A stretch of 64,000 nucleotides of DNA from Flexivirga meconopsidis (GTDB lineage: Bacteria; Actinomycetota; Actinomycetes; Actinomycetales; Dermatophilaceae): positions 1 to 64,000 of the forward strand of contig NZ_JAOBQJ010000005.1 in assembly GCF_026162425.1 (NCBI RefSeq), read 5' to 3'. Both the position numbers and the translations under genes were made by a program. Below the pieces are notes generated by a model. It ran no database searches. It saw only the letters and a list, made by a program, of their open reading frames with translations, and was not told where the DNA came from. Positions 26,629 through 35,985 of the stretch are shown here, piece after piece; positions within the stretch are counted from its first letter, which is position 1, and each line of letters begins with the position of its first letter.

Positions 26629-27551
26629 GCCTGCACGGTCTCAGCCACGTCGTGATGGGCGTGCCCAACGTTGCCGAAACACAGGCCTACTACGCCGACT
26701 TCGGCCTCACCCCGCTGGCGGATGGCTGGTTCGCGACCGAGGACGGCGGCCCGCAGCTGCAGGTGGTGCATGCGCCCACCCGCCGGTTGGTGGAGCTCGG
26801 CCTGCGAGCCGATGACGCCGACGACCTGGCCCGCGTTGCCGGGTCGCTGCGCGCGATCGGGGTGCAGCCGGACCTCGACCGCGAGGCGGTGGTCGCCGTC
26901 GAACCGGTCTCGGGTCTGCGCACCAGAGTGGCGGTGCTGCCCAGACTGCAGCAGGAGCGAGCCAAGCCCACGCCATACAACGGCCCGGGCCGCATCGAAC
27001 GCCACGGCCGGGCTCCCGGCCTCGTCCGCACGACGCCGATCCGGCCGCGCCGCTTGGGGCATGCAGTCGTCGGCACCACGGACCTGACGGCGACGATGCG
27101 CTTCTTCGTGGACGGCCTCGGCTTCAAGGTGTCCGACCACATCGGCGACAAGGGCGCCTTCATGCGGTGCTCGAACGACCACCACAACTTCCTGGCCATG
27201 CGGGCGCCGGTCAACTACCTGCACCACACCAGCTGGCAGGTCGACGACATCGACGACGTCGGCCGCGGCGCGATGAACATGCTGGAGGACCACCCGGAGC
27301 GGCACATCTGGGGCCTGGGCCGCCACTACGCCGGGTCGAACTTCTTCTGGTACCTCAAGGATCCGGCCGGCAACTTCTCCGAGTACTTCTCCGACATGGA
27401 CGTGCTACCCGAGGAGGAGATCTGGGAGCCGGAGGTGCTCGAGGGTGCCAAGGGCCTGTTCGCGTGGGGGCCACCTCCCCCGCCGTCGTTCCTCGACCCG
27501 GAGGATCTCGCCGGGTTGATGACGGGAGCGCACAGCCTCCGCTCCCGCTGA
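26625..27551 (+). CDS. VOC-family extradiol dioxygenase-like protein
   Basis: A 308-residue protein with two vicinal-oxygen-chelate modules, the layout of type I extradiol ring-cleavage dioxygenases. The iron ligands fit in the second module: His in LGHAVVGTTDL, His in LHHTSWQVDD and Glu in FSEYFSDMD. The N-terminal module has HVVMGVPNVAETQAYY. It overlaps the FAH gene by ATGA. With the hydroxylase and FAH protein it gives a ring hydroxylation, ring opening and hydrolysis sequence; the substrate is not predictable. Confidence 0.85.
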   Translation: MSLHGLSHVVMGVPNVAETQAYYADFGLTPLADGWFATEDGGPQLQVVHAPTRRLVELGLRADDADDLARVAGSLRAIGVQPDLDREAVVAVEPVSGLRTRVAVLPRLQQERAKPTPYNGPGRIERHGRAPGLVRTTPIRPRRLGHAVVGTTDLTATMRFFVDGLGFKVSDHIGDKGAFMRCSNDHHNFLAMRAPVNYLHHTSWQVDDIDDVGRGAMNMLEDHPERHIWGLGRHYAGSNFFWYLKDPAGNFSEYFSDMDVLPEEEIWEPEVLEGAKGLFAWGPPPPPSFLDPEDLAGLMTGAHSLRSR

Positions 27552-27562
27552 TCGCCGTCCCG

Positions 27563-27610
27563 AACGACGCTGGCAGTCCCGCCCATTCGTGGGTAAGTGC
27601 CAGCGTCGTT
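27563..27610. repeat. long inverted repeat after the aromatic operon
   Basis: A perfect 13-bp inverted repeat, AACGACGCTGGCA (27563-27575) and TGCCAGCGTCGTT (27598-27610). The 22-base loop holds a small nested hairpin CCCA-TTCG-TGGG. It begins 11 bases after the VOC stop codon, so it can serve as a terminator, although only TTT follows. Confidence 0.7.
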
Positions 27611-27722
27611 TCATGCTGCCCGCAGGTTGGCGAAGAAAACTTCCGAGGTCAGGAAATAAACCGGAGTGACCCTCCGTTACACCTGATGTCCGTCCGATCC
27701 AGACCCACGAAAGGACGCCACT

Positions 27723-27887
27723 ATGGGCCAGACCTCGCCCGTCGTACGCCGCACCACCGACCAGCTCCTCGCCGAGCTGCACCGCAACGGCGTGCAGCGC
27801 ACCGCGCACAAGACGGCACCGACACACAAGCTGCACCCGATGCGGCCGTATGCCGAGCAGCTCGCCTACGAGCAGAGTGCCGGCTGA
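27723..27887 (+). CDS. 54-residue basic protein of unknown function
   Basis: A short reading frame from ATG 27723 to TGA 27887 with a good ribosome site AAAGGA 7 bases before it. The product starts MGQTSPVVRRTTDQLLAELH and is rich in Arg, His, Thr and Gln, with no Cys or hydrophobic segment. I do not recognise it. The DUF952-SRPBCC gene follows 58 bases later on the same strand. Short length makes it less certain than its neighbours. Confidence 0.6.
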   Translation: MGQTSPVVRRTTDQLLAELHRNGVQRTAHKTAPTHKLHPMRPYAEQLAYEQSAG

Positions 27888-27945
27888 CCGCCATACATCG
27901 ACAGCACTGACGACCGCTCCCGCCCACCCTGAGAGGGTGTGCACC

Positions 27946-28716
27946 ATGGAGCTCATCTACCACCTGGCGGAGCCGCAGCACTGGGCCACCGCCGAAACGA
28001 TCGGCCGCTACGAGCAGTCCACCAAAGGGGTGCCGCTCGCAGCGGCCGATTTCGTGCACGCCGCGGACGCGGACCAGTGGCCGACCGTCCGGCAGCGCTT
28101 CTACTCCGACTACGAACAAGACCTCTTCCTGCTCGCCATCGATCCTCGGCGGCTCGACGCCGAGGTCAAACGCGAGGTCGGTGACCCGGAAACCGGTGAG
28201 CAGTTCCCGCACATCTACGGACCCATCGACGTGGACGCCGTGCAGACCGTGCACACCCTGCACCCGACTCACGACCTGCCGCACGACGACGCGAAGACCG
28301 CGTCTCGGTCCGCGGTCGTCATTCCCAATGACGTCGGCACGGTGTGGGAGACCCTCATCGACTGGCAGCGCGCGGGTCGCTGGCTCCCGGGAGTCAACAC
28401 GATCACCGCCGACGGGCCGACCGCAGTCGGCACCCGGCTGACCTACCTGACGACGGACGGGGCATTCGTCAGCACGGTCACGGCAGTCGACCGCGGCAGC
28501 CTGTTGCAGATCCGGTCGGAGCGCGACGACATCACCGCGACACACTCCTTCCACCTGGGCCGTGCTTTCAGTGAGGGGCGCACGGCGACCGTGCTGACCC
28601 TGGTGGCCGAGGTCGACGGCACCGCATCGGAGGCAGCGTTGGCGCAAGCGCGCGCCGACGTGGGCAGCGCCGATCGACGGCTGCCGGAGCTACTACGCGG
28701 TGCGCTCACCGACTGA
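27946..28716 (+). CDS. DUF952-SRPBCC fusion protein
   Basis: A 256-residue protein made of two parts. Residues 1 to about 105 match DUF952 ([39 protein letters not shown]), a small fold of unknown role. Residues from about 118 resemble a SRPBCC or polyketide-cyclase-like lipid-binding domain ([31 protein letters not shown]). The two are normally separate, so their joining suggests a common role that is unknown. ATG 27946 is used. Its last 24 bases overlap the 3' end of xylB on the other strand. Confidence 0.8.
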   Translation: MELIYHLAEPQHWATAETIGRYEQSTKGVPLAAADFVHAADADQWPTVRQRFYSDYEQDLFLLAIDPRRLDAEVKREVGDPETGEQFPHIYGPIDVDAVQTVHTLHPTHDLPHDDAKTASRSAVVIPNDVGTVWETLIDWQRAGRWLPGVNTITADGPTAVGTRLTYLTTDGAFVSTVTAVDRGSLLQIRSERDDITATHSFHLGRAFSEGRTATVLTLVAEVDGTASEAALAQARADVGSADRRLPELLRGALTD

Positions 28717-30135
28717 CGGATCGGGGTGGGTGTTGCGCAAAACCTCCTGGTAGCGCCGCAGCGTCCCCGCGCCCGCGTCCGCATTCTGCGGCCGCACCTC
28801 CGCCGCCAGCGGCACGTCCCACTCCGGAGGTGCCGTGGCACCGGACAACGCCCACGCTGCCTGGCGGGCGGCGCCGCGCGCGACGTACTCGGCCGGCTCC
28901 GGCACGACCACCGGCACCCCGAAGATGTCAGCGGCGACCGTGCGCACCGTCCGTGACGCCGCCGCACCACCGATCAGCAGAACCCGGTCGGTCCGAATCC
29001 CGTTGCGTTGCAACGCGTTGACGCAGCCGGCCAAATTGCAGAGCATCCCCTCGACATACGCCCTCGCGAGATGGCCGGGCGTGGAGTTGGCGCGCGTGAT
29101 GCCCGCCAGCGTGCCGGTCGCCGTCGGCAGGTTGGGGGTGCGTTCGCCGTCGAGGAACGGCAGCAGAGTCAGCCCACCCGCACCTGCGGGCGCCTCCCCT
29201 GCCAGCCGGTCCAGCTCGGCCAGGTCGACCCCGAGCGTCGCGGCCGCAGCGGACAGCACGCGTGCCGCGTTCAGCGTCGCGAGCAGCGGCAGGTGACGAC
29301 CGGTCGCATCCGCGAAGCCGGCGACCTCGCCGCGCTCGTCCCCGACGACTCCGTCATGCACGGCGAACACGGCCCCACTGGTGCCGAGCGAAACCACGAC
29401 ATCGCCCGGCTCGAGGCCCAGCCCCAAAGCGGCGGCCGCGTTGTCGCCGGTGCCGGCCGCAACGAGCAACTCCCCGGCCTGGCCGGCCGCTTCGGCCGGA
29501 CCGAGCACCCGAGGCACCCCGACGTCTCGCCCGAACGCCATGCGGAGCAGGTCGAGGCGATAGTCCTCGGTGACCGGCGACCAGTAGGCGGTGCCCGAGG
29601 CATCTCCCCGGTCGGTCGTCCATTCGGTGAATCCGCCTGCCTCGGCAAGGATCCGACCGGTCAGCCAGTCATGCGGCAGCACCACCGTGTGGGTGCGCGC
29701 GGCGTTCTCCGGCTCGTGTTCGGCGAGCCACCGCAGCTTGGTGCCGGTGAAGCTGGCTACCGGCACCAGGTCGACCGCATCGACCCACGCGCGCGGACCG
29801 CCCAACTCGGCGGTCAGAGCGCGTGCGGCGTCCGCCGAACTTGTGTCGTTCCAGAGCATTGCGTCCCGGACGAGCTGACCCGCGTCGTCGAGGGTGACCA
29901 TCCCGTGCTGCTGGCCGCCGACGGCGATGGCCGCGACGCCGTCGAGCAGGCCGCCTTCGCGGGCGCGGCGGAAGGCGTCCCACCAGGCGGCGGCACTGAC
30001 CTGTGTGCCGTCGGGGTGGCTCGCCCGCCCCTCGCGGAGAGTGCGACCGGTGACCGCGTCACAGACCACGATCTTGCACGATTGCGTCGACGAGTCGACA
30101 CCTGCGACAAGAGTCTGAGAGGACGTGCTACTCAT
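28693..30135 (-). CDS. xylB: xylulokinase
   Basis: Phosphorylates D-xylulose, feeding the pentose phosphate pathway. The 480-residue FGGY-family kinase has [13 protein letters not shown] at the start, the catalytic Asp in [27 protein letters not shown] and [13 protein letters not shown]. It follows the mannitol dehydrogenase genes by 7 bases. In this setting it probably handles xylulose made from arabitol or a related polyol by the dehydrogenase. xylA lies separately at 57375. Confidence 0.93.
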   Translation of the reverse strand: MSSTSSQTLVAGVDSSTQSCKIVVCDAVTGRTLREGRASHPDGTQVSAAAWWDAFRRAREGGLLDGVAAIAVGGQQHGMVTLDDAGQLVRDAMLWNDTSSADAARALTAELGGPRAWVDAVDLVPVASFTGTKLRWLAEHEPENAARTHTVVLPHDWLTGRILAEAGGFTEWTTDRGDASGTAYWSPVTEDYRLDLLRMAFGRDVGVPRVLGPAEAAGQAGELLVAAGTGDNAAAALGLGLEPGDVVVSLGTSGAVFAVHDGVVGDERGEVAGFADATGRHLPLLATLNAARVLSAAAATLGVDLAELDRLAGEAPAGAGGLTLLPFLDGERTPNLPTATGTLAGITRANSTPGHLARAYVEGMLCNLAGCVNALQRNGIRTDRVLLIGGAAASRTVRTVAADIFGVPVVVPEPAEYVARGAARQAAWALSGATAPPEWDVPLAAEVRPQNADAGAGTLRRYQEVLRNTHPDPSVGERTA

Positions 30136-30142
30136 CCCCCGG

Positions 30143-30922
30143 TCAGCCTCGCAGCCGCTCGACGGTCTCCTGCAGCGTCGCGCGAGATCCCTTCTCGTGC
30201 AATGACTTCAGCGCCTGCCGGTAAGGGGTGGTGAACGCTTCCTGATCGACCAGATCGCCGAACAGCGTGGGATCCCGCAGGAACGCCAGGTCGTCGTCGG
30301 CCTGCCGTGCCGCTGCCGCCATCACCTGCTCCTTGCGGTGGTCGACGATGTCGATCGGCTGACCGTCCTCGTCGACGCCTTCGGCATACCTCGCCCACGC
30401 GGCCACCACGAGTGCGGCGCGATCGACCCGCCGTCCAGCTGCCAGGTCGTCACGGATGACCGGCACCAGCCATTTCGGAATGCGGTCACTGCTCTCCGCG
30501 CAGAGACGGGCCAGCGTGTCTCGCACCTCCGGGTTGGCGAAGCGCTCGACCAGCTCCTGCCGGTATGCCGCGAGGTCGACTCCGGGCACCTCGGGCAGCG
30601 TCGGCGAACCCTCGAATTCCATGTAACCGAGCAGGAATTGCGCGAACAACGGATCTTGCGCCACCTCGTGGGCGTAGCGATAGCCGGCGAGGTAGCCGAG
30701 GTAGCACAGCGCCTGGTGACTGGCGTTGAGCAGCCGCAGCTTCATCAGCTCGTAGGGCACGACGTCGGGCACGACCTGCACGCCGACGTCCTCCAACGGC
30801 GGCCGGCCCGAGCTGAATTCGTCCTGCAGCACCCACTGAGTGAACGGCTCGCAGACGACCGGCCAGCCGTCGGCGATGCCGAACTCCTGCGCCAACCGGT
30901 CGATGTCCTCGGTTGAGGTCAC
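30143..30922 (-). CDS. mannitol dehydrogenase family, C-terminal half (split gene)
   Basis: The C-terminal 259 residues of a long-chain polyol dehydrogenase. The catalytic Lys, Asn and His are visible in [19 protein letters not shown], and [12 protein letters not shown] marks the substrate side. A full-length enzyme of about 490 residues would read [11 protein letters not shown] across the junction, but here the frame changes there. This part can start at GTG 30922, which overlaps the TGA of the N-terminal part (GTGA). Either a frameshift (two extra bases, for example in the CCCC run, or one lost) or two separately made, coupled half-proteins explains it. Confidence 0.85.
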   Translation of the reverse strand: MTSTEDIDRLAQEFGIADGWPVVCEPFTQWVLQDEFSSGRPPLEDVGVQVVPDVVPYELMKLRLLNASHQALCYLGYLAGYRYAHEVAQDPLFAQFLLGYMEFEGSPTLPEVPGVDLAAYRQELVERFANPEVRDTLARLCAESSDRIPKWLVPVIRDDLAAGRRVDRAALVVAAWARYAEGVDEDGQPIDIVDHRKEQVMAAAARQADDDLAFLRDPTLFGDLVDQEAFTTPYRQALKSLHEKGSRATLQETVERLRG

Positions 30923-31635
30923 CGGGGTGTGATCCGGTCGACCATCGAGTTGGGGAAGACGACGTTGGCGTCGATCCAGCCGGCAAGCTCGGCGTCCTTG
31001 AGTCGCGCGAACGACGTGATCGTGTAGCGCGCGACGTCGCCATTACCGGGCAGGTTGTCGCACGACATCACCGTGAACGGCGGAGTGCCTGCTTCCCGGC
31101 GGCGTCGCAGCGCCTCCACGATGAAGCCGAACGCCGTTGTCGGCGTTGCACTCTCGGCCAGGTCGGCCTGGATGGAGGGGTGCCCGGCGTCGAACTCCCC
31201 GGTGACCTGGTCGATGAGGTAGCTGCCCTCGGTGATGGTCAGCGACACGATGCGGGTGGCCGGGTCGGTCATCGCCGACAGCACAGCCTCGGGGTCGGCC
31301 GGCGCGTGCAGCATCGCCGCGATCGAGCCGATCACCCGCGGCTCCAGCCGGCCGTCCGGGTGTTTGATGACCAGCGTGTAGAGGCCGTCCTGGTCGTTCA
31401 GCACCTGCACGATGCGCTCGTCCTGCGGGAGGACCCCGACACCGGTGATCGCCCAGTCGTAGGCGGTGCCGCCGGACATGAGCGCGTCGACATACATCGC
31501 CTGATGGGCGCGATGGAAGCCGCCGACACCGAGGTGCACGATGCCAGTGGTGTTCGCCGACCGGTCGTAGCTCGGCACCACGACCCGCGAATCCAGTTGG
31601 TGGACGGTGCTTTCGGACAGTGGAGTGACACTCAT
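30919..31635 (-). CDS. mannitol dehydrogenase family, N-terminal half (split gene)
   Basis: The NAD-binding half of a long-chain mannitol or arabitol dehydrogenase, 238 residues. It has the Rossmann start GIVHLGVGGFHRAHQAMY, then SLTITEGSYLID and MSCDNLPGNGDVARY. It ends [13 protein letters not shown] and stop, exactly where homologues continue into the C-terminal domain encoded by the next frame. Together the two parts have the full family length. Gene order suggests oxidation of an imported polyol before xylulokinase. ATG 31635 begins at the usual place. Confidence 0.87.
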   Translation of the reverse strand: MSVTPLSESTVHQLDSRVVVPSYDRSANTTGIVHLGVGGFHRAHQAMYVDALMSGGTAYDWAITGVGVLPQDERIVQVLNDQDGLYTLVIKHPDGRLEPRVIGSIAAMLHAPADPEAVLSAMTDPATRIVSLTITEGSYLIDQVTGEFDAGHPSIQADLAESATPTTAFGFIVEALRRRREAGTPPFTVMSCDNLPGNGDVARYTITSFARLKDAELAGWIDANVVFPNSMVDRITPR

Positions 31636-31640
31636 CCGAC

Positions 31641-32504
31641 TCACCGTACCGCGCCCATGGACAGACCCTGGACCAGCTTGTCCTGCGCGGCGAACCCGGC
31701 GGCCAGCACCGGAAGCGACACCACGAAGGACGCGGCGCACACCTGCGCGAGGAACAGGCCCTGGCTGGTGACGAACCCGGTGAGGAAGACCGGCGCCGTC
31801 TCCGCGCGGGTGCCGGTCAGCACGCGGGCGAAGAGCAACTCGTTCCAGCTGAAGATGAAGCAAATCAACGCCGCGGACGCGATGCCCGGCATGATGACCG
31901 GCGCAATGATCTCCCGGAGCGTGCGCACGAGTCCGGCACCGTCGACCTGCGCCGCCTCGAGCATCTCGTCGGGGATCTCGGAGAGGAAGGAACGCAGCAT
32001 CCACACCGCGATCGGCAGGTTCATCGAGGTGTAGAGGATGATCAGCAGCCAGATGTTGTCCAGGAACTTGATCTTCTCGGCGAACAGGTAGACCGGCAGC
32101 AGCGCCGCGACGACCGGCATGAACTTGGTCGACAGGAAGAAGAACAGCACGTCGCTCCACTTCTTCACCGGCCGGATCGACAAGGCGTATGCCGCAGGCA
32201 GCGCCAGGCAGAGCACGAAGACCGTCGAGATCACGCTCGCTGTCAGCGAATTCAGGATCGGCGGCCACGGGTTGGAGCCGAAGAACGCGCTGTAACCCTC
32301 GGTGCTGAATGGCGACAGGATCTTCGGCGGGTTGGTCGCCGCGTCCGTCTCGGAGTGGAACGACGTCCAGATCATCCAGACGACCGGGAAGACGAACAGC
32401 ACCGAGATGATCCAGGCGGCGCCGGTGAGCAGCACCCCGGACCGCTTCTTCTTGCCGGCCTGGGTCATCGCCGGCCCGGCCTGGGCCTGCTTGACGGTGG
32501 TCAT
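31641..32504 (-). CDS. ABC sugar/polyol permease, MalG type
   Basis: An inner-membrane permease of 287 residues with six hydrophobic segments. The EAA loop that contacts the ATPase is EAAQVDGAGLVRTLREIIAP. ATG 32504 overlaps the stop of the other permease gene (ATGA). It lies 5 bases before the dehydrogenase start. No ATPase gene is present in this cluster, so a shared sugar ATPase elsewhere is likely. Confidence 0.9.
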   Translation of the reverse strand: MTTVKQAQAGPAMTQAGKKKRSGVLLTGAAWIISVLFVFPVVWMIWTSFHSETDAATNPPKILSPFSTEGYSAFFGSNPWPPILNSLTASVISTVFVLCLALPAAYALSIRPVKKWSDVLFFFLSTKFMPVVAALLPVYLFAEKIKFLDNIWLLIILYTSMNLPIAVWMLRSFLSEIPDEMLEAAQVDGAGLVRTLREIIAPVIMPGIASAALICFIFSWNELLFARVLTGTRAETAPVFLTGFVTSQGLFLAQVCAASFVVSLPVLAAGFAAQDKLVQGLSMGAVR

Positions 32505-33451
32505 CGCGACTCCTCCCGAAATAGGCTGAGCACGGTCCGCAGCGCGAAGGTCGCGATGATGATCGTGCCGATCACGACGATCACGCCCGCGGCGGACGCG
32601 GTGCCGTAATCGTGTGCGGAATAGAAGGTTTGGTAGATGTAGTACGGCAGGTTCGCGGTGCCGAGCCCACCGGAGGTGATGGTGAAGACCGCGTCGAAGT
32701 TCTGCACGATGTAGATGGCACCGAGCAGCCCAGACAGTTCGATGTACTGCCGTAGGTGCGGCAACGTCATGTTGGTGAAGATCTGCCAGCCGGACGCGCC
32801 GTCGATGCGGGCCGCCTCGACAACGTCCATCGGCCGGCTCTGCAGACCGGCGAGCAGGATCAGCATCATGAACGGCGTCCACTGCCAGACCAGCGAGAAC
32901 ATCACCGCGATCAGCGGGTGGTCGCTGATCCAGTCCGGTTGCGGGGCGCTGTCCCCGAACACGAACTTCAGCACCCCGTTGAACAGGCCGTACTGCGCGT
33001 TGTAGAGCGCGTGCTTCCACAGCAGCGCCGCCGCAACGGGGACGATGAGGAACGGGGTGATCATCAGCGTGCGCGCGACGCTCCGACCCTTGAACTTGCG
33101 GTCCAGCAGCAACGCGATCGCCAGCCCGAGCACCAGGCTGATCAGCACCACGCCCACGGTGAGCAGGACGGTGACGATGATCGCCTCGCGGGCGTTGACG
33201 TCGGTCAGCACCGTCTTGAAGTTGTCCAAGCCGGCGAAGCTGCGGTCTTTGGGGTAGTAGGCGTTCCAGTTCATGAACGAGATGACGATCGTCGCCACGA
33301 ATGGCAACTGCGTCACCACGATCATGAAGATCAGCGCCGGCAGCAGCGGCGCCCGCCGCGCCCACGCGCCCGCCTTGGCCAGCGAGGTCGACTTGTCCGG
33401 GTCGACGCCCGAATCCTTGGTCACCGCGGCAGCGGACGTATCAGCGCTCAT
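32501..33451 (-). CDS. ABC sugar/polyol permease, MalF type
   Basis: An inner-membrane permease of 316 residues with six hydrophobic segments after a 35-residue cytosolic start. The EAA loop is EAARIDGASGWQIFTNMTLP. It pairs with the MalG-type permease, and its gene begins 6 bases after the binding-protein gene ends. Family resemblance is to sorbitol/mannitol importers (SmoF-like). Confidence 0.9.
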   Translation of the reverse strand: MSADTSAAAVTKDSGVDPDKSTSLAKAGAWARRAPLLPALIFMIVVTQLPFVATIVISFMNWNAYYPKDRSFAGLDNFKTVLTDVNAREAIIVTVLLTVGVVLISLVLGLAIALLLDRKFKGRSVARTLMITPFLIVPVAAALLWKHALYNAQYGLFNGVLKFVFGDSAPQPDWISDHPLIAVMFSLVWQWTPFMMLILLAGLQSRPMDVVEAARIDGASGWQIFTNMTLPHLRQYIELSGLLGAIYIVQNFDAVFTITSGGLGTANLPYYIYQTFYSAHDYGTASAAGVIVVIGTIIIATFALRTVLSLFREESR

Positions 33452-33457
33452 GCCAGA

Positions 33458-34831
33458 TCACTTCCCTTCCCGCTTCCGGTACTGCTTGGCGACATCGTCG
33501 GCGAGCTGCTGGCCCTTCGACAGCGCGCTCTTGACCGACTTCTTGCCGGCGATCGCCGAGCTGATGTCCTGGCTGACCTGGGTGCCGAGGTTGGTGAACT
33601 CGGGGATGTCGACGAACTGGATCCCGGGAGCCGGCCGGGGCTGCACGCCGGGGTTGTTCGGATCGGCGCCCTCGATCGCCTGCAGCGTCGGCTTGGCGAA
33701 CGCCGACGACTTCGCCAGGTAAGCCGGGTTGGAGTAGAGGGATTCGCGGGAACCCGCGGGAACCCTTGTCCAGCCGAGCTTTTCGCCGACCAGCTGCTGA
33801 TACTCCTTGCTGCTCGCCCACGAGACGAACTTCCAGGCCGCCGACTGCTTCGTGCTCGCCTGCTCGATCGCCCACGACCAGGTGTAGAGCCAGCCCGAGC
33901 TCTTGGTCTGTACGACGGGGGCCGGCGCGTAACCGATCTTGCCCTTGACCGGTGAGCCGTCCGCCTCGAGCGATCCGGCGGCCGAGGTTGCGTCGTACCA
34001 CATGGCGACGCTGCCCTGAGTCAGGTTGTTCAGACATTCGGTGAAGCCGGCCTGCGCAGCGCCCTTCTCACCGTGCCGCCGCACCAGGTCCACGTAGAAC
34101 TGCGTCGCGCGAGTGAACTGCGGAGAGTCGACCTTGGCGTTCCAGTCCTTGTCGAACCAGGTGCCGCCGAAGGTGTTGACCACCGTGGTGAGCGGGGCCA
34201 TCACCTGGCCCCACCCGGGCTGTCCACGCAGGCAGATGCCGGCCATCCCGGGCCGGGCGCCGTCCACCTTGGCCGCAATGTCGGCGACCTGCTGCCAGGT
34301 CGGCTTCGCCGGCATGGTCACGCCCTTGGCCGCGAGCACGTCCTTGCGATACATCAGGAACGACGACTCGCCGTAGAAGGGTTCGCCGTACACCTTGCCG
34401 TCGACGGTGAGCGCGGTCTGCATGGATTTGAGGATGTCGCCCTGGTCGAAGCCGGGGTCCTTGGCGATGTCGTCACTCAGCGACGCCACCCAGCCGCTCT
34501 TGGCATAGATCGGTATCTCGAAGTTGGACAGCGTCGCCACGTCATACTGACCGGCCTGTGAGGAGAACTCCTGGCTCGCCTTGTCGCGCAGGTCGTCCTC
34601 GGGCAGCACCGTGTAGTTGACCTTGATGCCGGTCTGCTTGGTGAAGTACTGGTCGGTCAGCTTCTGCAGATCGATCATCTGCGGGTTGTTGACCATCAGC
34701 ACGTTGATGGTGTTGGCGCCACCGCCACCGCCGCCCCCACCCCAGCCGGCAGCGGCGCCGCAGGCGGTCAGCGTGCTCATCGCGATCGCACCCGTGGCCA
34801 GTGCTGCGATCCGTCGTCTCCGCGCTCGCAT
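33458..34831 (-). CDS. ABC polyol-binding lipoprotein
   Basis: An extracellular solute-binding lipoprotein of 457 residues. The N-terminus is a signal peptide with Arg cluster and lipobox LTAC at about residues 21-24, then a run of eight glycines as a linker. The mature part resembles family 1 sorbitol/mannitol-binding proteins (YDVATLSNFEIPIYAKSGW, YGEPFYGESSFLMYRK). ATG 34831 follows AAGGAGGATCC. It heads the operon SBP-permease-permease-dehydrogenase-xylB. Confidence 0.92.
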   Translation of the reverse strand: MRARRRRIAALATGAIAMSTLTACGAAAGWGGGGGGGGANTINVLMVNNPQMIDLQKLTDQYFTKQTGIKVNYTVLPEDDLRDKASQEFSSQAGQYDVATLSNFEIPIYAKSGWVASLSDDIAKDPGFDQGDILKSMQTALTVDGKVYGEPFYGESSFLMYRKDVLAAKGVTMPAKPTWQQVADIAAKVDGARPGMAGICLRGQPGWGQVMAPLTTVVNTFGGTWFDKDWNAKVDSPQFTRATQFYVDLVRRHGEKGAAQAGFTECLNNLTQGSVAMWYDATSAAGSLEADGSPVKGKIGYAPAPVVQTKSSGWLYTWSWAIEQASTKQSAAWKFVSWASSKEYQQLVGEKLGWTRVPAGSRESLYSNPAYLAKSSAFAKPTLQAIEGADPNNPGVQPRPAPGIQFVDIPEFTNLGTQVSQDISSAIAGKKSVKSALSKGQQLADDVAKQYRKREGK

Positions 34832-34893
34832 GGATCCTCCTTGGACTGCCGCGCACCGCTCATTTGAGCATTCTTCTGCACAGATGAGACTTA

Positions 34894-34911
34894 GTGTGGC
34901 ACACTCCACAC
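34894..34911. promoter_or_regulatory. operator between regulator and polyol operon
   Basis: An inverted repeat GTGTGG (34894-34899) and CCACAC (34906-34911) with a 6-base centre lies between the divergent binding-protein and regulator genes. It is a candidate site for the SorC-type regulator. No clear -10/-35 pair was found for the polyol operon. Confidence 0.45.
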
Positions 34912-34963
34912 CACGATGGGTCGGAACCAGCCGATCCGGGCTGACCGGTGGAAGGGGCGAGGC

Positions 34964-35905
34964 GTGCCGACCGAACCGACCAGCGGCGACCGGGCATTGC
35001 TCACCGGTGTTGCCCGCCGCTTCTACCTGCAGGACCAGTCGAAGATCGAGATCGCCCGGGAGCTCGGCCTGTCCCGTTTCAAGGTGGCGCGGCTGCTGGA
35101 CACCGCACGGGCCCGAGGCATCGTGCGCATCGAGATCCTCGGCGAACCGCAGGTCGACTACCGACTCTCCGAAGAGCTGATCGATCGCCTCGGGGTTGCC
35201 TCCGCCGTCGTGCTGCGACCGGACGCCGAGCAGACCATGCAGGAGGTGCGGCGGGACATCGGCGTGATGGCCGCCCGGGAGCTCACGCGCATCGTCACCG
35301 AGCGCGACGTGCTGGGCCTGCCCTGGTCCCGCACGGTGTCGGCGACGGTGGCGGCGCTCGAGCAGCTGCCCCGAGTGCCGGTCGTCCAGCTGTCCGGGGC
35401 CCTCGCCATACCCGATGTCGAGACGCCGGTCGACGTGGTGCGCACGGCGGCCAACCTCAGCAACGGCACGGCGCATCATTTCTACGCCCCACTCGTCGCC
35501 GCGGATGCCGACAGCGCGCACATGCTGCGGCGGCAGCCGGGCGTCGCCGATGCGCTCGCGCAGGTGCCACAGGTGACCGTCGCGGTGGTCGGCATCGGCG
35601 GATGGGCTCCCGGTGAGTCCACTCTCTATGACCTTGCCACGGCGAGGGAGCGCACGGCCATGACGCGCGCCGGGGCGATCGGCGAGATCTCGGGAGTGTT
35701 CATCGATGCCGGCGGTGAGCGCGTCGACGGCGACCTCGCCGACCGCATCATCACGCTGTCGGCCGAGCAGTTGCGCGCCATACCCGACGTGATCGGCCTG
35801 GTCCTCGGCGCAGCGCGCGTCGATGTCGTGCGCGCCGCGGTCAAGGGCGGGCACGTCAACCGGCTGGTGGTCGATCAACCGCTGGCGCAGGCGCTGCTGG
35901 CGTAG
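34964..35905 (+). CDS. SorC/DeoR-family sugar-binding regulator
   Basis: A 313-residue transcriptional regulator. The N-terminal helix-turn-helix is KIEIARELGLSRFKVARLL. The rest is a sugar-phosphate-binding domain of the SorC/DeoR type with LPWSRTVSATV and VGIGGWAPGESTL. I chose GTG 34964 because AAGGGG lies 7 bases upstream. The in-frame ATG 34916 lacks a ribosome site and would place coding sequence over the operator. It diverges from the polyol operon and probably senses a phosphorylated polyol or sugar. Confidence 0.87.
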   Translation: MPTEPTSGDRALLTGVARRFYLQDQSKIEIARELGLSRFKVARLLDTARARGIVRIEILGEPQVDYRLSEELIDRLGVASAVVLRPDAEQTMQEVRRDIGVMAARELTRIVTERDVLGLPWSRTVSATVAALEQLPRVPVVQLSGALAIPDVETPVDVVRTAANLSNGTAHHFYAPLVAADADSAHMLRRQPGVADALAQVPQVTVAVVGIGGWAPGESTLYDLATARERTAMTRAGAIGEISGVFIDAGGERVDGDLADRIITLSAEQLRAIPDVIGLVLGAARVDVVRAAVKGGHVNRLVVDQPLAQALLA

Positions 35906-35985
35906 TGCGCCGCGCCGACTCATGGCACGAGCAGTTGCCGATGCGCTGACGTGCGCCGATCAACGGCGGACTATCGTCTGATGAC

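Noticed and set aside
35906-35985. tRNA gene in the short spacer before lpdA
   Set aside because: No cloverleaf or conserved T-loop GGTTCGA-type sequence is present there, nor in the other spacers examined.
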